From the NCBI RefSeq assembly GCF_035515035.1, contig NZ_DATJCA010000021.1, positions 17,424 to 81,423 of the forward strand: a stretch of 64,000 nt of DNA, given 5' to 3'. A program made the translations under genes and the position numbers. Positions 60,381-64,000 of the stretch are shown piece after piece. The notes beneath the pieces were generated by a model. The model saw nothing but the letters and a program-made list of their open reading frames with translations, ran no database searches and was not told where the DNA came from. The stretch is from Gelidibacter sp035515035 (GTDB taxonomy: Bacteria; Bacteroidota; Bacteroidia; Flavobacteriales; Flavobacteriaceae). The stretch's first letter is position 1; each line of letters begins with the position of its first letter.

Positions 60381-60404
60381 GGTTCATATAACCGCCTTTT
60401 TATG
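60381..60404 (-). terminator. terminator after the oxidase subunit genes
   Basis: Stem CGGTT/AACCG with a 5-base loop, extended imperfectly by AAGA/CCTT, flanked by A and T runs. It lies between the subunit IV gene and the thioredoxin-like gene. Confidence 0.6.
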
Positions 60405-60449
60405 TATGTTTAACACTTAAATCCTCCTCTTATACTAGAAAGGAAGACT

Positions 60450-60845
60450 TTAAAAATCAGTCTTTACAAATCCTGAAGAAAAGACAGACTCAATGTAGTC
60501 TCCTTCTTGTAAAAGGATAAAGATTAAATAAGAAATTAGAAAGACTGCTGTCCACACAACCATACGTCTTAGACTTGCGGTTTCATCTCTCATGTGCATA
60601 AAATCCCAAGTAATATAATACGCTTTTACTATGGTCAAAATAATAAAGATCCAGTTAAGAGCCTTCATGCCCAAAACCTGACCCATAAACATTTCCGGTT
60701 TGTATATCCCCAAAAGAACTTCAACAGCTGTAACTAGAGCCAAAAAGATCAATACACCCCAAATTTTTTGTTTATTGGATTTAAACTTTAAATACCCTCT
60801 AAATATTGCGAGTTTATGTGGTTCTGCTTGTGCGTGTGATTCCAT
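60450..60845 (-). CDS. Cytochrome c oxidase subunit IV-type protein
   Basis: 131 residues from ATG 60845. Three membrane segments: IWGVLIFLALVTAVEVLLGIY, ALNWIFIILTIVKAYYITWDFMHM and VVWTAVFLISYLIFILLQEGDYI. The arrangement with ITWDFMHMRDE matches the prokaryotic COX4/CyoD-like family. Small accessory subunit of a haem-copper oxidase, 22 bases after subunit III. Confidence 0.88.
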   Translation of the reverse strand: MESHAQAEPHKLAIFRGYLKFKSNKQKIWGVLIFLALVTAVEVLLGIYKPEMFMGQVLGMKALNWIFIILTIVKAYYITWDFMHMRDETASLRRMVVWTAVFLISYLIFILLQEGDYIESVFSSGFVKTDF

Positions 60846-60867
60846 GTTCAAAATAAATTATCTAAAA

Positions 60868-61845
60868 TTATACTAGGTAGAAGAATGTAAATACGAATAC
60901 CCAAACCAAGTCAACGAAATGCCAATATAAACCGACTTTTTCGACCATTTCGTAACTGCCTCTTCGCTCGTAAGTTCCTATAAGAACGTTAAAGAAAATA
61001 ATAATATTTAACATCACACCTATCGACACGTGAAATCCGTGGAAACCTGTGATAAAGAAAAAATAGTTTGCAAATAAGGGTGGACCGTATTCGTTTTGAA
61101 CCAAGTTGGCACCTTCTACAACATTCTTTCCTTTAGTTTTTAATTCTTTGAGTGATTCACTACGGGATAAAACCGTTTTATGACCGTCCTCGCCTGTATA
61201 TGTCGTTCTTACAAACACCCCAGGATTGGCTTCAAATCCAGCCACAACTTCATCAATCGTAAAACTTGGAAGGGCCTTTTCCCCTGTAAACCAAAGACCA
61301 TCTTTTCTTGTATGTTGGGTTCGATCAGAAGCTTGGGCAATAGCGAAATCTTTTAACGCCACACGCTCACCCTCAGCATCCACAAAATGGATGATATTAC
61401 CACCGTGAGTTCCAACAGCGCCGTAACCACCTTTAATAAAAGTGGTCCATTCGTACGCTTGGGAGCTTAAGAAGACAAAACCTCCCAAAACCGTCAAGAA
61501 CATATATAAACTAACCTTGGCTTTGTCCATGCGATGACCGGCATCCACCGCCAATACCATTGTAACAGAAGACATGATCAAAATAAAAGTCATGAAAGCC
61601 ACGAAAATCATCGGATAGTTACCGTGAATAAAAGGTACATGGGTAAATACGTCGTCTGCTATTGGCCAAGAATCGGCAAATTTAAATCTTGAGAAGCCGT
61701 AGGCTGCTAAGAACCCAGTAAAAGTTAATGAATCTGAAGTGAGGAAAAACCACATCATCATTTTACCGTAACTCGCTTTTAAAGGTTCTATACCTCCGCC
61801 CCAACGCTTGTTTTCGGCACTAGTGTTCACGACAGTCGAATCCAT
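60868..61845 (-). CDS. Cytochrome c oxidase subunit III, long form
   Basis: 325 residues. Membrane helices cover about 25-125 and 250-325 and have subunit III patterns (MMMWFFLTSDSLTFTGFLAAYGFSRF; FFITGFHGFHVSIGVMLNIIIFF; GLYWHFVDLVWVFVFTFFYLV). Between them lies an insert of about 110 polar residues (about 140-250: DAEGERVALKDFAIAQ ... GKNVVEGAN), absent from ordinary subunit III. The insert probably sits outside the membrane. A second, shorter subunit III gene lies upstream. Confidence 0.9.
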   Translation of the reverse strand: MDSTVVNTSAENKRWGGGIEPLKASYGKMMMWFFLTSDSLTFTGFLAAYGFSRFKFADSWPIADDVFTHVPFIHGNYPMIFVAFMTFILIMSSVTMVLAVDAGHRMDKAKVSLYMFLTVLGGFVFLSSQAYEWTTFIKGGYGAVGTHGGNIIHFVDAEGERVALKDFAIAQASDRTQHTRKDGLWFTGEKALPSFTIDEVVAGFEANPGVFVRTTYTGEDGHKTVLSRSESLKELKTKGKNVVEGANLVQNEYGPPLFANYFFFITGFHGFHVSIGVMLNIIIFFNVLIGTYERRGSYEMVEKVGLYWHFVDLVWVFVFTFFYLV

Positions 61846-61990
61846 ATGTAGTGATTAGTTTTTTAGTTTAAAAAGTTGCACAAAAATAATCAATTTATTC
61901 ATCTAAAGAAACATCCTTATTGAATTTTGAAACACTATAATTAATGTTTGTTGTAGATGGATAATAAATCGTATTAAAATTTACCATCAA

Positions 61991-62572
61991 TTAGCCTACA
62001 AAATATAAAAATAAAAAGAGATAGACCCACAGAATATCAATAAAATGCCAAAATGTTCCTGCCAGTTCAAAACCTAGCATATCCGTAGCAGTATACTTCT
62101 GTTTAAAATGATTATAAATTACGACCAAAATGCAAACAAGCCCTACAATTACGTGAACGATATGCACCATCGCAATTAAATAGATATAGGACATGGTCAC
62201 ATTACTGGTAGGTCCAGTAAAATTATAGCCCATATTGATGATCTGCTGAAAACCTAAAAACTGATTTGTAATGAAAGCGATTCCCAATACCAAGGTCGCC
62301 AAAAGCCAAACGGACGTCATTTGTCTTTGGTGATTTTTGAGAGCTCTTTGCGCCAATATAAATGTCACACTACTCAACACGACCATAACCGTGCTGATTA
62401 TGAATGCATTTGGCAATTGAAAATCCTTAAGCCAATCCTTTCTTGTGCTGCTTACAACAAAGGCACTGGTCCATCCCGCAAATGACATGATGAGCGAAAC
62501 GATGCCAAACCAAAGCATCATCTTTTTCGCTCTGTTATTTTTCTCCTCAAAGGTTCCTTCTGTAAAATCCAT
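61991..62572 (-). CDS. Haem-copper oxidase subunit III, short form
   Basis: 193 residues with five membrane segments. Start MDFTEGTFEEKNNRAKKMMLWFGIVSLIMSF. The C-terminal block IYLIAMVHIVHVIVGLVCILVVIYNHF and ELAGTFWHFIDILWVYLFLFLYF is diagnostic of subunit III. Starts 1 base after the ctaB stop, so coupled. Bacteroidota often carry two subunit III genes side by side. Confidence 0.92.
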   Translation of the reverse strand: MDFTEGTFEEKNNRAKKMMLWFGIVSLIMSFAGWTSAFVVSSTRKDWLKDFQLPNAFIISTVMVVLSSVTFILAQRALKNHQRQMTSVWLLATLVLGIAFITNQFLGFQQIINMGYNFTGPTSNVTMSYIYLIAMVHIVHVIVGLVCILVVIYNHFKQKYTATDMLGFELAGTFWHFIDILWVYLFLFLYFVG

Positions 62573-62573
62573 A

Positions 62574-63467
62574 TTATCTTATAAATTTATCTGCAACGTA
62601 AATAATCTGTAATAGGGTAATATATATCACACTCGCCAAGATGAGGTGTTTTGCCGCCAGCTCTGTTCTTTTCGCGTATAATTGTAACGCGAAATAGATC
62701 ATTCCTAAACCTATTGCAAAGACCAATATAGCTGCAACAATAGATAATTTCAAATCTCCAGTGAAGCCAAACACAGGAATGACAGATATTAAAACGGTCC
62801 AAATGGTATACATGACCGTTTGCGTGGCCGTACCTTTATCACGTTTTCCTGTTGGAAGCATGAAAAATCCGCCTTTTTTATAATCGTCAAACAAGAACCA
62901 CCCGATGGCCCAAAAATGAGGGAACTGCCAAAAGAACTGTATGGCAAATAATGTTCCCGGTTCAATTCCGAAAGCATTTCTTGCGGCAACCCAACCCAAC
63001 ATAAATGGAATAGCGCCGGGAATAGCACCTGCGAATACAGATAATGGAGTTTTGGTTTTTAATGGCGTATAAACACTAGTGTATAAAAATATAGATATAG
63101 CTCCGTACATGGCAGTACGCGGATTAATTATATAAAGTGTGGCAATCCCAAGAACCGTAAAGATGATGGCCAATGTAAGGGCGGAGTTGACGGATATGCG
63201 TCCTGCAGGAATGGGTCTGTCCTTGGTGCGGCTCATGAGTGCATCCAAATCACGCTCAATAATTTGATTATAGATGTTAGAAGCACCAACCATAAAATAC
63301 CCTCCAAACGCCAATAGTATCAAGGTACTCACCTCAATGGTTGTGGCGCCAAGCAAATACCCAGCTATTGCTGAAAATACAACACTCAATGATAATCTCA
63401 TTTTCGTTATTTCCTTAAAATCAGAAATAACTGAGACCCTTGGTAAAGAAGAATTTGTTGTCGCCAA
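62574..63467 (-). CDS. ctaB: Protoheme IX farnesyltransferase (haem O synthase)
   Basis: 297 residues from a TTG at 63467. This start gives the usual N-terminal tail before DFKEITKMRLSLSVVFSAIAGYLLG, whereas the first internal ATG would remove it. UbiA-type prenyltransferase with two Asp-rich motifs: NIYNQIIERDLDALMSRTKDRP near 62-83 and FDDYKKGGFFMLP near 192. Converts haem B to haem O for the oxidase. Has a full promoter upstream. Confidence 0.94.
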   Translation of the reverse strand: MATTNSSLPRVSVISDFKEITKMRLSLSVVFSAIAGYLLGATTIEVSTLILLAFGGYFMVGASNIYNQIIERDLDALMSRTKDRPIPAGRISVNSALTLAIIFTVLGIATLYIINPRTAMYGAISIFLYTSVYTPLKTKTPLSVFAGAIPGAIPFMLGWVAARNAFGIEPGTLFAIQFFWQFPHFWAIGWFLFDDYKKGGFFMLPTGKRDKGTATQTVMYTIWTVLISVIPVFGFTGDLKLSIVAAILVFAIGLGMIYFALQLYAKRTELAAKHLILASVIYITLLQIIYVADKFIR

Positions 63468-63501
63468 TCGGTGTTGTATTTGTCGCTTTTAAATGCGAGT
63501 G

Positions 63502-63532
63502 CAAAGATACTTTGAAAATTGGTTTTGAGCAA
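63502..63532 (-). promoter_or_regulatory. promoter of the ctaB-oxidase cluster (TTG-N20-TATCTTTG)
   Basis: On the minus strand TTG (63532-63530), a 20-base spacer and TATCTTTG (63509-63502). It leaves a leader of about 28 bases before the TTG start of ctaB. Confidence 0.78.
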
Positions 63533-63547
63533 TTCAATTAGTGAATA

Positions 63548-63622
63548 ATTAAATTTCAATATCCTTTTTCGATTTTTGAAACGTAAAGCAAATTTTTTGA
63601 CTTCAGAATATTGAAATTTAAT
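63548..63622. repeat. 75-base unit with 15-bp terminal inverted repeats
   Basis: ATTAAATTTCAATAT (63548-63562) and its exact reverse complement (63608-63622) flank 45 bases. It could be a miniature inverted-repeat element or a transcribed stem-loop; AT-rich, and no target-site duplication is obvious. Confidence 0.6.
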
Positions 63623-63850
63623 GGACTAGGATGCGCATGCCATGACTAGTTTTTGGTATCAGTAGAATCTAAATTTATGGTCACTAAATTAGGGAAATTT
63701 TATAGTGCAATTGAGATTCTTGCTTTGTAGAAATTTTATTTTTAGTGACGTATTTGATGAACAAAGCTCGGATTAATTGGATTAAATCAGGATTATTATA
63801 CTATTATAAAACAAGTATTTAAGGAGAAGGTTGAGCCTGTGTACAGGAGA

Positions 63851-63868
63851 TTCCTGCCTGCGCAGGAA
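63851..63868. repeat. REP-like hairpin
   Basis: TTCCTGC/GCAGGAA with a 4-base loop, preceded by GAGA as in the copy at 21525. Third member of the family. Confidence 0.65.
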
Positions 63869-63874
63869 CTTGGG

Positions 63875-64000
63875 CTAATTATCGAAATACCAATTGAACA
63901 AATCAGTTTTGACCCCAAGATTGAACCAAGTGGTACTATTCTTAAAAGTTGTTTCTGTATTGGCTTCGGGATTGAAGTTCCTGAAACTAATGTTTGTAAA
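63875..64000 (-). CDS. 3' end of a probable outer-membrane barrel protein gene (partial)
   Basis: On the minus strand the frame from the window edge is open for 41 codons and stops with TAG at 63877-63875. The translation alternates polar and aromatic residues (NISFRNFN..., TTWFNLGVKTDLFNWYFDN), like the final strands of an outer-membrane barrel. The gene starts outside the window, so no family can be named. Confidence 0.55.
   Translation of the reverse strand, partial: FTNISFRNFNPEANTETTFKNSTTWFNLGVKTDLFNWYFDN

Larger units (their letters stand above)
63533..63874. other. gap of about 340 bases with inverted repeats, no gene
   Basis: Contains a 75-base unit with 15-bp perfect inverted ends (63548-63622) and a REP-like hairpin (63851-63868). 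No supported open frame. Confidence 0.65.

Noticed and set aside
1..64000. CRISPR arrays, rRNA genes or complete insertion sequences
   Set aside because: No regularly spaced repeats of 25-40 bases, no rRNA-like stretches and no transposase frames were seen.

Overview
The window is a 64 kb piece of chromosome from a marine-type member of the Flavobacteriaceae (phylum Bacteroidota). Four things point there: low-GC DNA; promoters of the Bacteroidota type (TTG, 19-21 nt spacer, TAnnTTTG); few recognisable Shine-Dalgarno sites; and lineage-typical genes such as PorP/SprF, DUF6089, a short RpoD, GH3-like and DUF2797 proteins, and a duplicated-domain Nfu protein. No rRNA operon, CRISPR array or complete insertion sequence is visible.

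Layout. At 1-12.5 kb lie housekeeping genes: a CBM48-like protein, a membrane-anchored DHFR fusion, a ClC transporter, an FAD dehydrogenase, fabD, lspA, a secreted amidohydrolase, galE, a sugar aminotransferase and waaA. A 5.4 kb integrative element (about 12578-18038) sits in the 3' end of a tRNA-Leu(UAA) gene. It encodes a tyrosine integrase, an RteC-like protein, an excisionase-like HTH protein, two orphan proteins and a probable replication initiator. Its 530-base non-coding tail is full of hairpins and helically phased short direct repeats. From 18-31 kb come tRNA-Leu, tRNA-Gly, mutS, a SpoU-type methyltransferase, a HPPK-deoxynucleoside kinase fusion, AsmA, rpoD, rpsU, DUF2797 and GH3. 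From 31-36.7 kb run clpX-clpP-tig, a holin-family membrane protein, an esterase and pdxJ, all on the minus strand. From 36.8-45 kb runs a plus-strand envelope cluster: CBS protein, nadK, DUF6089, uppS, bamA, two Skp/OmpH chaperones and murI. From 45-50.5 kb are a gamma-carbonic anhydrase, PorP/SprF, Nfu, dodecin, MscS and tsaB. From 50.5-58 kb is a six-gene tripartite efflux operon (ATPase, two permeases, two adaptors, TolC). From 58-63.5 kb is a cytochrome oxidase biogenesis cluster (ctaB, two subunit III genes, subunit IV, thioredoxin-like protein, SCO, DUF420, small membrane protein). The last 126 bases hold the 3' end of a probable outer-membrane protein gene.

The most original material is the small tRNA-Leu element. 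It carries paired sequence motifs repeated before three of its genes, integrase arm-type repeats at both ends, a long palindrome over the start of the HTH gene, and a likely origin region. It has no recognisable transfer or capsid genes. Other notable points are two folate enzymes with extra fused domains, a decayed copy of the carbonic anhydrase 5' end next to REP-like palindromes, an 89-base tandem duplication at an adaptor gene start, and a 75-base inverted-repeat unit near the right edge. All functional calls come from reading motifs in the translations; no database search was run.
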